Of a DNA stretch of 38,941 bases, positions 23,993-33,000 are shown in pieces. The stretch spans positions 1 through 38,941 of the IMG/VR virus record IMGVR_UViG_3300008117_006288, one strand, 5' to 3'. Source of the stretch: a virus. Within the stretch, counting starts at the first letter, position 1, and the number at the start of each line of letters is the position of its first letter. A program made the translations under genes and the position numbers. The notes below the pieces were generated by a model. That model did no database searches. It was not told the DNA's origin and saw only the letters and a list, made by a program, of their open reading frames with translations.

Positions 23993-24840
23993 ATTATCAG
24001 ATACATAATATATTTCATAATATATTAGCTAGACAAAACTATCCTATTAATGTTCTTTATACATATACTGGAACATTATTCGATAAAGTTATTGAGGATA
24101 TTCCTAATATTAATATCATCAATAATCAGGTGTTTTTGAATGTGGCATTATCTTATGGGCTGTGTATTATAAACGATCCGCTTGATTTTGCACAAAATAT
24201 TGGGGTATATAATAATCTATTTTCGAACAAAATATTATTTTTCCATGATGGCCCACCACCATCGCTTAAAAAAGAAGACTTATTTTTGTTAAAATCATCT
24301 TTGAATAAGTTTCCATCTTTTTATTTTGGGATGAATCACGAATCATGGATGAATTCCAATATAATTCCAATCAATTATGGCATTAAGAATATCGACATAG
24401 AGACCACCAAAGATAAAGATATTATTATATTAACTATTAACAATAATAAACAAACCCAATTGATATATGATAATCTAAAACAATCTTATCCTAATACCGA
24501 TATGCTTACTATAGATAATAATAAATCCTATACAGACATAATGAACATTATATCTAGATATAGAATATGTGTTGATCTAGGATCATATTACAATGTATTG
24601 TGTGGGGTATCCGTTGGATGCTATGGTATAACAACCAAAAAATCGTATCAAGACGATTACATATATCATATATCTGACTATCAGCAATTAATTGGAATAG
24701 TCAAAGAAGTATTATCAATACCACATATAGATACCCATACAATGAAAGACTACATAAAAAATAAATATGATTATGCGTCTTTTGTTAAAAATATCAGTAA
24801 TGCAATAACAAATTATTCAGCAAAGGCCGTTTTACTATGA
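23983..24840 (+). CDS. Diverged GT-B-like protein of the glycan operon
   Basis: A 285-residue protein with alternating strands and helices, such as IPNINIINNQVFLNVALSYG and NKILFFHDGPPPS. It has a C-terminal segment RYRICVDLGSYYNVLCGVSV, in the position of the donor-binding half of GT-B enzymes. No complete catalytic motif can be named. A similar layout (HD at mid-protein, Y-Y then G-C near the end) occurs in the product of 26676-27386, so they may be distant paralogs. Starts by a 10-base overlap with the preceding gene; ends ATGA-coupled to the next. Confidence 0.5.
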   Translation: MSINYQIHNIFHNILARQNYPINVLYTYTGTLFDKVIEDIPNINIINNQVFLNVALSYGLCIINDPLDFAQNIGVYNNLFSNKILFFHDGPPPSLKKEDLFLLKSSLNKFPSFYFGMNHESWMNSNIIPINYGIKNIDIETTKDKDIIILTINNNKQTQLIYDNLKQSYPNTDMLTIDNNKSYTDIMNIISRYRICVDLGSYYNVLCGVSVGCYGITTKKSYQDDYIYHISDYQQLIGIVKEVLSIPHIDTHTMKDYIKNKYDYASFVKNISNAITNYSAKAVLL

Positions 24841-25265
24841 GTAAAAATATAAATGTCATTCTTCAAAATATGAATGCTAATTTAATAGGATTTGAAAATG
24901 TTATTATAGATCAGATATCATCTATTTATAGTTTTTCTTGTGATACTATTAATTGTTCTATTGGTAGTTTCTTTGATCATGGAAAATTTTGGACTATCAT
25001 AGAAATTTTGATAGATAAATTAAAACCCAATGGACAACTGATAATCTCCCTATATGACACACGCAGAATAGCTGCTTTATATACCAATAATCAGATTCAA
25101 AGTACAGATTATTTGGGATTAATGAAAAATATTAACAATTGCGTATCACTATCTGATTTTGTAGAGTTCTCATCAAATAAAAAAGATATTATATTGGCTG
25201 ATATTAAAAAAGATCAATTAATAACAAACATTACGATAATCAAGAATCCTATCACCAATGGCTAA
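24837..25265 (+). CDS. Methyltransferase-like small protein, N-terminal motif missing
   Basis: A 142-residue protein. FFDHGKFWTIIEILIDKLKP, then NGQLIISLYD, reads as the motif-III/IV region of class I SAM-dependent methyltransferases: helix, K-PNG turn, strand. The glycine-rich SAM-binding motif I (E/D-x-G-x-G-x-G) is absent, and the usual N-terminal 60-80 residues are not there. It is therefore either a degenerate methyltransferase or a protein that shares part of the fold. ATGA overlap upstream, 8-base overlap downstream. Confidence 0.5.
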   Translation: MSKNINVILQNMNANLIGFENVIIDQISSIYSFSCDTINCSIGSFFDHGKFWTIIEILIDKLKPNGQLIISLYDTRRIAALYTNNQIQSTDYLGLMKNINNCVSLSDFVEFSSNKKDIILADIKKDQLITNITIIKNPITNG

Positions 25266-26010
25266 TACTCACTGTAAGGGATGCATATTCGTAAAAGAGA
25301 ATAAAGATCTAGAACATTCTTGCGAATTTGATATTCCGTATCATATCAAAGACTTAAAGCCTATAAGTACTAAAGATGGGTTCTATTATATAGAAAACTA
25401 TAGATGTAAATATGCATTTGCTGAAAAAACACGAATAGATCATAATCTAGACAAAGAATATGTAAAAAACAAAATTATTCAGCAGGCACATATCTCGTAT
25501 TATCTTATAATAGACGCCAGACATTTATCTGATGTAGGAGATTTTATTACTATAGCCAATGATATTAACTCTTTAGATATTCCACCAAAACTTGTATCAA
25601 TACTTATAGATATTAATCATACCAACAATACTGTTATTTTTAAAGCTTTACACAATAATATAAATAAAAGCATAAAATGGAAACTGCATGCCTTTTTGAA
25701 TGATGTATCCTTTAATGAGGCAGCAAATGTAGCAGCAGAAACCAACATACAAACCAGCAACTCGTCTATGTTGTATTTTTGGGACCTTAATGTTTCTTGT
25801 TTCAGCACAACCAATAATAGAATCAATCATATATTTTTTGTTAGAAATATTCAACAAAATAATATTTTTGGCTTTAAAACTGCTGTGTTTGATGGACTAT
25901 GCCTCCCAATATCATTGTATAAGTCTATTATTACTCTAATACATAGGGATATCCTAACAGCTCTCTCCACTATAACAGACTTCTCACTATCTACATATGA
26001 TCAAAAATAA
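25258..26010 (+). CDS. Zn-site plus GT-A-like protein of the glycan operon
   Basis: A 250-residue protein. The first 55 residues have four well-spaced cysteines: HCKGC (6, 9), HSCEF (22) and YRCKY (50), a pattern I recall from phage GT2-like proteins. The rest resembles a GT-A fold: ISYYLIIDARHLSDVGDF, LVSILIDINHTN, KWKLHAFLNDVSFNEAANVA and YFWDLNVSC. There is no DxD motif where a metal-dependent GT2 would have it. A glycosyltransferase-derived protein of uncertain activity. It overlaps its neighbours by 8 and 14 bases. Confidence 0.5.
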   Translation: MANTHCKGCIFVKENKDLEHSCEFDIPYHIKDLKPISTKDGFYYIENYRCKYAFAEKTRIDHNLDKEYVKNKIIQQAHISYYLIIDARHLSDVGDFITIANDINSLDIPPKLVSILIDINHTNNTVIFKALHNNINKSIKWKLHAFLNDVSFNEAANVAAETNIQTSNSSMLYFWDLNVSCFSTTNNRINHIFFVRNIQQNNIFGFKTAVFDGLCLPISLYKSIITLIHRDILTALSTITDFSLSTYDQK

Positions 26011-26707
26011 AGCCCCTCTATCTGCTATAATTTTAGCATCGGAAATAACCAAAGGAATGAAGTCCATAGGGTCCAAAGCTCTTTTACCAATATCTGGATC
26101 AGTAACCATTATAGACTATCAGATACAGTACCTAAAAAGATTTTATAACCCAATAGAGATATACATATGTACTGGTTTTGATCATGACAAGATTGTTAAA
26201 AAAACACAAAAATATAAAGATATAAAATATATCTATAATAAAAACTATATAAAGCATAATCAGATGGATTCTTTACTTTTATGTTTAGATAGACACAAAT
26301 TGGATCATGCTTTGGTAATAAATAACGGAGTACTAATTTCAGAAAAAATTTATCTAGAAAATAATACAGAAATTTTTATTATAAATTCTCCTAAAAAATT
26401 AGATTTTGGAATTGGGTGTAATGTTTCTGGTTCTCATACAAATTATCTCTTTTATGATTTACCTCACAAATGGATAGAATGTGCTTTTATTGACAATAAT
26501 GCTATACATACATTATTGGAGTACTCAAAAGTAAAAGATATATCTAAATTATTCTTGTTTGAAGGATTAAACATTCTATCTGAGAGCGTACACCCGTTAA
26601 AAATTAAAGAGATACACAAAACATCAGCTATTAAAATTAATACAATCAAAGACTTATCGAAAGCGAAAAAATATTATGAAAAATATATTTGTTCAAAACA
26701 CGTATAA
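25997..26707 (+). CDS. Sugar-nucleotidyltransferase-like protein with altered signature
   Basis: A 236-residue protein like NTP-transferase/LicC-type cytidylyl- or thymidylyltransferases. APLSAIILASE opens the Rossmann-like fold, SKALLPISGSVTIIDYQIQYL is the block that binds the base and sugar, and IEIYICTGFDHDKI follows. YIYNKNYIKHNQMDSLLLCL corresponds to the family's N-Y...N-x-x-S-L region. However, the GxGTR signature after the first strand is replaced by EITKGMKSIG, and the later metal-binding Asp is not evident. It would activate a sugar or alcohol phosphate to an NDP-sugar if active. It overlaps the next gene by 32 bases. Confidence 0.68.
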   Translation: MIKNKAPLSAIILASEITKGMKSIGSKALLPISGSVTIIDYQIQYLKRFYNPIEIYICTGFDHDKIVKKTQKYKDIKYIYNKNYIKHNQMDSLLLCLDRHKLDHALVINNGVLISEKIYLENNTEIFIINSPKKLDFGIGCNVSGSHTNYLFYDLPHKWIECAFIDNNAIHTLLEYSKVKDISKLFLFEGLNILSESVHPLKIKEIHKTSAIKINTIKDLSKAKKYYEKYICSKHV

Positions 26708-27386
26708 TAAATTAATTAATAATTTACATTATATTAATATCCCTGAAATTAAGTTTTATTTTGATACTGTAAATAATAATCTGTATAAGCTATATTATAA
26801 TCTAAAATTATCTGCTTTTATATTTTCATCATCATCTATTAATGATGAGATAGTATCCTTTATTAATGATCATTCTGATAATCCAGATATTAAAATTTAT
26901 ATTTATCATGATATATATAATGAATATTTAATGAGTATTATGCCAAAGTGCTATCATATCATAGACGAAGATAATTATACTGGTAATGGTATTAAATTTC
27001 CAAAGAATATTGTAAATCCTAATCTTTACAAGAGTAATAAGAATATTGGTAAGAAAGAACATATTATTGTATTTCTGGAAAAACAAGCCGATATACCAGA
27101 AGGAGTAAAAAATAAATTATATCCTAATGATACGAGTATATTAATGTTTAATAATGCCAATATTAAGAATGATCAAAATATAGGATTTTTATCTGAAACA
27201 ACAAGAGCAGAAGTTTTACAAGAATCTCGTTTCTTTGCCTGCGATAATGATTATTATGCATTAGAGGCTGGATTATGCGGGTGTGATATACTGGATATAA
27301 ATGATCTAGATAAAAATATAACAAAAAATTACGATTTTACAAATTATATAACATATAATGAGTATTTAGGAAAAATCTTAACATGA
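26676..27386 (+). CDS. Diverged GT-B-like protein of the glycan operon
   Basis: A 236-residue, Asn/Ile/Tyr-rich protein. AFIFSSSSINDEIVSFIND, IKIYIYHDIYNEY and HIIVFLEKQADIPEG suggest alternating strands and helices. ESRFFACDNDYYALEAGLCG near the end resembles the donor-side helix of a GT-B domain, but catalytic residues cannot be assigned. It is shorter than active GT-B enzymes (usually 350 residues or more). Possibly distantly related to the product of 23983-24840. It overlaps the nucleotidyltransferase gene by 32 bases and the next gene by ATGA. Confidence 0.5.
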   Translation: MKNIFVQNTYNKLINNLHYINIPEIKFYFDTVNNNLYKLYYNLKLSAFIFSSSSINDEIVSFINDHSDNPDIKIYIYHDIYNEYLMSIMPKCYHIIDEDNYTGNGIKFPKNIVNPNLYKSNKNIGKKEHIIVFLEKQADIPEGVKNKLYPNDTSILMFNNANIKNDQNIGFLSETTRAEVLQESRFFACDNDYYALEAGLCGCDILDINDLDKNITKNYDFTNYITYNEYLGKILT

Positions 27387-27847
27387 AACAAAACAAAGAT
27401 CTCGGTTTTCTAATCCCTGTACTAGATAATAATCAACATTCTAATATAATATGTAATACAGTATCTGGCTTCATAAGATCAAGACCCAGACAGCAAGTAT
27501 GCATATTTAATAGTTATTCTGAAAGAATTAATACTCAACATATTCCATTAGTGCATATCAATCAGGCTAAGTTTTTTGATGGCGATTTAATAGTTTTTGA
27601 TTTACATTGTTTGCAACTCTCAGGCTCGTTTCCTTTAATAAACAAAATATACTATTATGCTCAAAATATTCCATGGTCTAATAATCACTCTTATTATGCT
27701 CAATGGAAGGAATTATTTAGTAAAACTAATTTGAGTATTATATCTGCTAATAAGTATATTCATGATATGTACAATATAGTATGGTCCAATTCGGTAGGTA
27801 TCTCGGAGGCATTTGATTATGAAACAGTCAACAAACTTATACTCTAA
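27383..27847 (+). CDS. Small protein resembling the N-terminal half of a GT-B domain
   Basis: A 154-residue protein. DLGFLIPVLDNNQHSN, FDGDLIVFDLHCLQLS and KIYYYAQNIPW resemble the N-terminal Rossmann half of glycosyltransferases seen in this operon, with strand-ending Asp and Trp. There is no second domain: the frame stops and the endonuclease gene begins 28 bases before the stop. It may be a truncated glycosyltransferase, perhaps cut by arrival of the nuclease gene, or a real half-domain protein. I see no continuation downstream in any frame. Confidence 0.5.
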   Translation: MKQNKDLGFLIPVLDNNQHSNIICNTVSGFIRSRPRQQVCIFNSYSERINTQHIPLVHINQAKFFDGDLIVFDLHCLQLSGSFPLINKIYYYAQNIPWSNNHSYYAQWKELFSKTNLSIISANKYIHDMYNIVWSNSVGISEAFDYETVNKLIL

Positions 27848-28625
27848 TTTAGATGATAATCAGAAGTATAAAATACTACAAGAAATGTACGTTGAAAAGA
27901 AAATGAGTTTTGCAGACATAGCAAGTGAATACGGTACATATGCTAATAAAATTAGACGAGATGCTGTATCGTTAAAAATTAAAATAAGAGATAAATCAGA
28001 GGCTCAAAAAAATGCTTTGATCACAGGTAAGCATAAACATCCCACAAAAGGCACCACAAGGTCTGAGGATACAAAAAATAAAATAGGTAAAGCTGTTATG
28101 GATTCGTGGGATAATCTAACAGAATCTGAAATTGATGATAGAAGAAAAAAGGCAAAACAGAATTGGGAAAATTTATCTCAGGACGAAAAACAGCAAATGC
28201 TCAGATTAGCAAATAATGCTGTTAGAGAGACTAGCAAGGTAGGATCAAAACTGGAGAAGTATATTCTTGTCAATCTGATCAATGATGGATATAGGGTAGA
28301 ATTCCATAAAGAACAAACCTTACTAAATACTAAGTTGCAGATCGACCTTTTTGTTCCTAGTATTGATACAGCCATAGAGATAGACGGACCTTCTCATTTC
28401 AAACCAGTTTGGGGTGATGAAGCTCTAAAAAGAAATATCTCATACGACAATAAAAAAGAAGGATTGATTATTGGTAAAGGATGGAAATTGGTAAGAATAA
28501 AACAAACCAAGGATTTTTCAAAAAGTCGAGCTAATTTTATCTATAGTCAACTAATAGATATATTGACCGAAATTAAGTCTAGTACAGGATCAGGCACAAA
28601 TACTTTTAATATACAGGACACATGA
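27819..28625 (+). CDS. HTH-NUMOD3-type nuclease (Vsr/DUF559-like domain), possible homing endonuclease
   Basis: A 268-residue protein in three parts. Residues about 20-60 form a helix-turn-helix (ADIASEYGTYANKIRRDAV). About 70-110 carry a NUMOD3-like DNA-binding repeat (HPTKGTTRSEDTKNKIGKA, then a basic helical stretch), a module typical of homing endonucleases. About 145-250 form a Vsr/DUF559-like PD-(D/E)xK domain: QIDLFVPSIDTAIEIDGPSH supplies the Asp and Glu, and KGWKLVRIKQ the following strand. ATG 27819 has GGAGG nine bases upstream. It probably cuts DNA at specific sites to spread itself. It overlaps a half-length glycosyltransferase-like gene. Confidence 0.78.
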   Translation: MKQSTNLYSNLDDNQKYKILQEMYVEKKMSFADIASEYGTYANKIRRDAVSLKIKIRDKSEAQKNALITGKHKHPTKGTTRSEDTKNKIGKAVMDSWDNLTESEIDDRRKKAKQNWENLSQDEKQQMLRLANNAVRETSKVGSKLEKYILVNLINDGYRVEFHKEQTLLNTKLQIDLFVPSIDTAIEIDGPSHFKPVWGDEALKRNISYDNKKEGLIIGKGWKLVRIKQTKDFSKSRANFIYSQLIDILTEIKSSTGSGTNTFNIQDT

Positions 28626-28628
28626 GAA

Positions 28629-29354
28629 ATGATGAGCAAACTTAAAAAAGACGTCGCAGAAGTCAAGCCAGAGGCCCAGGAAACGGTTAAGATACCATCG
28701 CACAACGACTTAGAATGGACCGACTATGTTCTGAGTTTGTTATCGGAAGATGAAAAAATTAAGGGCAATCCAACAACCGATGGTTTAAGAAGGATTTTTG
28801 AAATTGCTTTAAAATGCACAGTTGTTGGATCTGATACAGATGTGATCCAGTCTCCTTCGCCAGAGAACGAAAAAAGGGCAACTGTTACACATAAGCTAAC
28901 ATATATTTTAAATGATAGTAGTCTTGCTCCAGAACTATTAATGAGATCAACCACGGGAGCAGCAGATGTTTATTGGGGGAATTGCGATAAGATTTATAGA
29001 AATCACCCAGTAGCTGTTGCAGAAACAAGGGCTGAAGGAAGGGCTCTCAGAAGAGCGTTAAAATTAAGAAAAGTTGTTGCTGCCGAAGAATTAACAGAAG
29101 AAGCAGAAGATCATCCTGATGCTAATTCTGTAAATAAAGTTACCAATAATCAGATAAATTTTATTGACGTTATTGCTCAAAGACTTAATATAAACATAAG
29201 CAAATTGTTGAAGCAACAGTCAATGGAAGTTAAAAATGTCTATGATCTTGCTCATCAAGATGCTGTTGATATAATTAGACTCTTATCTAAATATCAGCAA
29301 AGCGTTGGTGAAATACCAGAAGATATTATAGGCTATAATAATGAATGGAAATAA
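28629..29354 (+). CDS. Phage protein resembling single-strand annealing proteins (Erf/Sak-like), tentative
   Basis: A 241-residue protein. NPTTDGLRRIFEIAL opens the conserved core. The segment HPVAVAETRAEGRALRRAL resembles the AETRA-x-GRAL block of Erf/Rad52-like annealing proteins. The C-terminal NNQINFIDVIAQRLNI, then YDLAHQDAVDIIRLL, resembles the helical ending found after such domains. It has charged and Gly-poor linkers and no nuclease motif. If right, it would pair complementary single strands during recombination alongside the RecA-like protein. It could also be an unrelated conserved phage protein. It starts at ATG-ATG 4 bases after the nuclease gene. Confidence 0.6.
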   Translation: MMSKLKKDVAEVKPEAQETVKIPSHNDLEWTDYVLSLLSEDEKIKGNPTTDGLRRIFEIALKCTVVGSDTDVIQSPSPENEKRATVTHKLTYILNDSSLAPELLMRSTTGAADVYWGNCDKIYRNHPVAVAETRAEGRALRRALKLRKVVAAEELTEEAEDHPDANSVNKVTNNQINFIDVIAQRLNINISKLLKQQSMEVKNVYDLAHQDAVDIIRLLSKYQQSVGEIPEDIIGYNNEWK

Positions 29355-29357
29355 TTT

Positions 29358-29678
29358 ATGAAAGTATTTTATAAGGCTAGTGATAAATTAACCTTTGAAT
29401 TAGAATCTGCTGGACAAAAAGAGCTTTTTAAAGATCTTGCTTTGATTCAGGAAATTTTTAGTGAAGAAAAATGTGGAATGTGCGGAAGCACTAATCTGAG
29501 GTTCGTGGTAAGAAATGTTGACGGTAATGATTATTATGAAATCAGATGTGCTGACTGTGGTGCTCTATTAACCTTTGGGCAGCACAAAAAGGGCGGCACA
29601 CTATTTCCCAAAAGAAAAGATGATGATGGTAACTGGCTACCTAATAAGGGTTGGCATAAGTATCAAAAGAAAGACTGA
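29358..29678 (+). CDS. Small zinc-ribbon protein
   Basis: A 106-residue protein with a zinc ribbon: CGMCGS (39-44) and CADCGA (64-69), C-x2-C pairs about 22 residues apart. It is followed by LTFGQHKKGGTLFPKR, a Gly/Lys-rich patch probably contacting nucleic acid, and GWHKY near the end. The order resembles a widespread phage protein of unknown function. It follows the putative annealing protein by 3 bases, so they may act together (inference). It is the last plus-strand gene; its TGA at 29676-29678 abuts the stop codon of the opposite gene. Confidence 0.68.
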   Translation: MKVFYKASDKLTFELESAGQKELFKDLALIQEIFSEEKCGMCGSTNLRFVVRNVDGNDYYEIRCADCGALLTFGQHKKGGTLFPKRKDDDGNWLPNKGWHKYQKKD

Positions 29679-30032
29679 TTACCATTTTGCTATTGGACAA
29701 GACTCGCTTTCACTAGCGAGCTTGTTCATATAGTTCCTATCTCTGGTAATATTACAGCCACATTTTGCACAAGTGCTATTTTGTAAAAATTCACAAGATA
29801 AGCATATACTATATCTGCGTTCTATGGTTTCTAAAGAACTATTTGGGATCATAGACTGAATAGAAGATGGGACTTTGCTAGTTTCTTTTTTTAGTGGACT
29901 CCTACAAGGAAACAATGGCGGATCATCAGTATCATCAAAAGATACCTTATTGCCGCATTTGGAACATTCATAAATTCCTTCTACTTTGACAAAATTACAA
30001 AATATATCATTTAGATCAGTAACTAAAATCAT
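29679..30032 (-). CDS. Small cysteine-rich zinc protein (DUF6171-like end)
   Basis: A 117-residue protein on the minus strand. The first half has C-x2-C in ECSKCG. The second half has ICLSCEF, STCAKCGCNI and SCPIAKW, the Cys order seen in a short phage protein family (DUF6171-like) with an unknown role. ATG 30032 is preferred over upstream in-frame starts, because those would overlap the giant structural gene far more; it now overlaps that gene's end by 17 bases. Its stop is directly adjacent to the stop of the plus-strand gene. It is the last gene of the minus-strand virion-like operon. Confidence 0.62.
   Translation of the reverse strand: MILVTDLNDIFCNFVKVEGIYECSKCGNKVSFDDTDDPPLFPCRSPLKKETSKVPSSIQSMIPNSSLETIERRYSICLSCEFLQNSTCAKCGCNITRDRNYMNKLASESESCPIAKW
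29695..29727. repeat. Strong hairpin at the convergent gene junction
   Basis: GGACAAG (29695-29701) pairs with CTTGTTC (29721-29727, one G-T pair), and CTCGCT (29703-29708) with AGCGAG (29715-29720). This gives 13 pairs with one bulged A and a 6-base loop. It lies inside the end of the minus-strand zinc gene and just after the plus-strand stop. Neither side has a T run, so it is not a standard terminator but may stabilise or end both transcripts. Confidence 0.55.
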
Positions 30033-33000
30033 ATGGTATCCAGTATCCTTCATCTTTAGATTGAACAGTTTCTCTGCCTTGGTATTCGATACCATCAACA
30101 CTACCAAAATAAGTCCTAAATAACATCTCATTTAACCATATATAATAAGGGTTATAAGGAACCACATATTCTCCAGTTTTTGCATCGATACATTTCCAAA
30201 CTCTAAATGATCCATCTATTGGACCTCCTGGGGCAGGATATATGCTTTTGCTTAATTCTCCAAAGTCATTTGGTTCATACATGTCAAATTGGGGATCTTT
30301 ATTTCTTAATAATCGTGGTATTCTCTTAAAGTCAACATATAATTTTGTTGTTTTATCTAGGTTAAATATATTATAAACTTTATTTGTGATATTCCCATCT
30401 GGTTCTACCTCTGGGACCGCTGGTCCTAATGGGCATATGTAACTATAGATAGCAGTAATGCCTTGAGCCCTTTCTGATCCATGAAAATTTAAAAAGAAAG
30501 TTCTTTCTACAACATGATTAATTGTATTATCTTCTGGCCATTTTAAATTAGGATATTTAAGTTTTGTCTCTTCTATTAATTTATCAGATAGTTCATAGAT
30601 GTGGTCTATTCCGATATTACGGAAAGACTCGTCTGCGCCATCTATAATATTTGTGGCAGTAGCGTCTGGGCATATGCTGCTGGCATTTGAACTAATTATA
30701 TCATCATATTGTAAACATATATATTTAACCGTTTTCAGTATTTTGGGAGTTCTATCTTTATCTATAGAACATCCTTGTTCAGGATCTATATTAATCCAAT
30801 AAAAATTATCATTTTTCTTTTCAGTAATAATGAGTGAACCATCGTCATTTTTTGTTAACGTTACAGATATATGAGGTATGGTACTGATATTACCAGATGA
30901 TGCTAGTTTATTGAGATAGTATTGGATACCACCCTTTTCTATATAAAGCATTTGTAACTGATTCGTTGCTGTTTCTTTTTCAGATACTGGAAATTGTTCT
31001 GTCGTACCTGAGCTATATATTTTAGATAAATTTTTTAACTCATCTAATTTAGTTTTAATAATACCGTTTAATTGAATATCTCGATCTATAAGATCTGAAA
31101 TCTTACTATCTTTATCAAGCTTCATAATCTCTATAGGATTAATATCTTTATTAAAAGATATAGTACCCTTATCATATGATTGAGTGTCATAATTAAATGA
31201 GACATCAATTTCTGTCATATAGCCATAGTTGGATTGATTTTCATAAACAGAGTAATTAATGCCGGATATGACAGGTTGTACATATTTTTTTAGACTATCA
31301 TCACTATAGACATTACCATATCTCTTACGGTCACCATTCATATTATCTAAGGTATAAACAAAGGCATTTCCTTTAGTGGTACCACTAGCCGGTATTGTAT
31401 TCTTACTAAGAGTTAATTGTGAAGCAAACGAGTTATAGTCTACAGTAGAATTTTTAGCATAATGTATTCTATCGATTAAAGGTATTATTTTACTATTAAT
31501 GTCCGGCTGGGATAACATGTATCTGGTAGTTAAATTTGAACCATATCCATAATTACTAACTCCCCAAGCTGATTCTTTAATATTTTCTGCCGTATCAATA
31601 CTATGTGAATTATAATCATTAAATGACCATATATCTAATGGTACAGTTTCATTCTCACTGATAGTTATTTTATCGTTATCCAACATAATAATTCTGTTAC
31701 TATTAGCTGGATCTATTGATATAATATTTCCCTGAGGTTTATTTTGTAGAATAATAATTGTTTTATATGTTACATTATTAAATATATATCCTATGTTTTG
31801 AATAGTATTAGGAATAATGTTATAGGACATCAAGAAAATTTCATTCTCTATGTTTTTGACCTCATCTTCATCGTACTGCTCATAGTCTGTTTTTTTAGCT
31901 TCTTGTAATTGAGCAAGTCTGTCCTTTAATTCTTTTATCTTTTCGTTATTTATGTCCTTTGTTTCTTTAGGGGCCAGTTCTACTATAGTCTTATTGTTCT
32001 CAAAAAAATAATATGCTCGTAATCCATCAATAGCATATAGCCTTTTTTCCTCAAGAAGTTTATCAAACCCATCTGGGTTTTTAGACAAATCAAAAATATT
32101 ATTATGTTTAACATATAAATCGCTATAAAATAAATCCTTAAAAGCATCTATACCTAACGCATAATTTGAAATTCGAATATTCTTTCTATTAGTATTGTCT
32201 ATTTTGTCTTGATATATATCAGATGGTCCTACATAATCTTTATCTGCAGATCTAAGATAATTATTGTAAATAGTTTTAATAAAATTATTATCGTCAATTA
32301 AATTAATTTTAAATATAGATAAGTGTCTTAAATAACTATTATAGTGTAATTTGTAAAACTTATAGTCGTGCTTTTGCATTACAATAGAATTGCTATACCT
32401 AAATATAGATGCTTCTGTTTTATAAAATAATTCATTATCTTTTGATGCGCTGATTAATATCTTGTCAGACGATCCCATAGGATATTTATCATAATTTGCG
32501 ACATACCATGCCCTATTAAAGATGTCTCGCTGTCTATCTTTTCTCAAAGAATGTAAATAATTAGCTATTTGTCTAGTTTGTTCGTTCATTGCCATTTCTA
32601 TGCCCGGCATAGCTGCCAATGCCCCTAAAATGCTAGTAGGCAACATCAAGATCAGAGGAAATATTACAAATGGAAGGGGTTGAGAAAATTTTGGGACGTT
32701 TAAACTTTCTTTCGAATATCTGCAAAGTCTTCCATCTATAGTATATGAATTAGGAGCATTGATCACTGCCGGAGGTAGTAGATGCAGCATATCTGTTAGA
32801 TCTGCGATAAAACTATATCCAGGAATATTTGGATTATTATCTTCGTATTTAATATTACCTAAAGAATCGCCAGGAATGAATCCATTACTTTCATCAATTC
32901 TATGTATTATTAATTCCCAATTACAGAGACTATTTTCTACTAGGTTTGATCTATTTCTAGTGGTACATGTATTATATCCTATTAGTTCTTGGGTTGCTAA

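Noticed and set aside
25617-25857. Two overlapping minus-strand frames inside the glycan operon
   Set aside because: Antisense shadows of the 250-residue gene, with no ribosome sites or conserved motifs.
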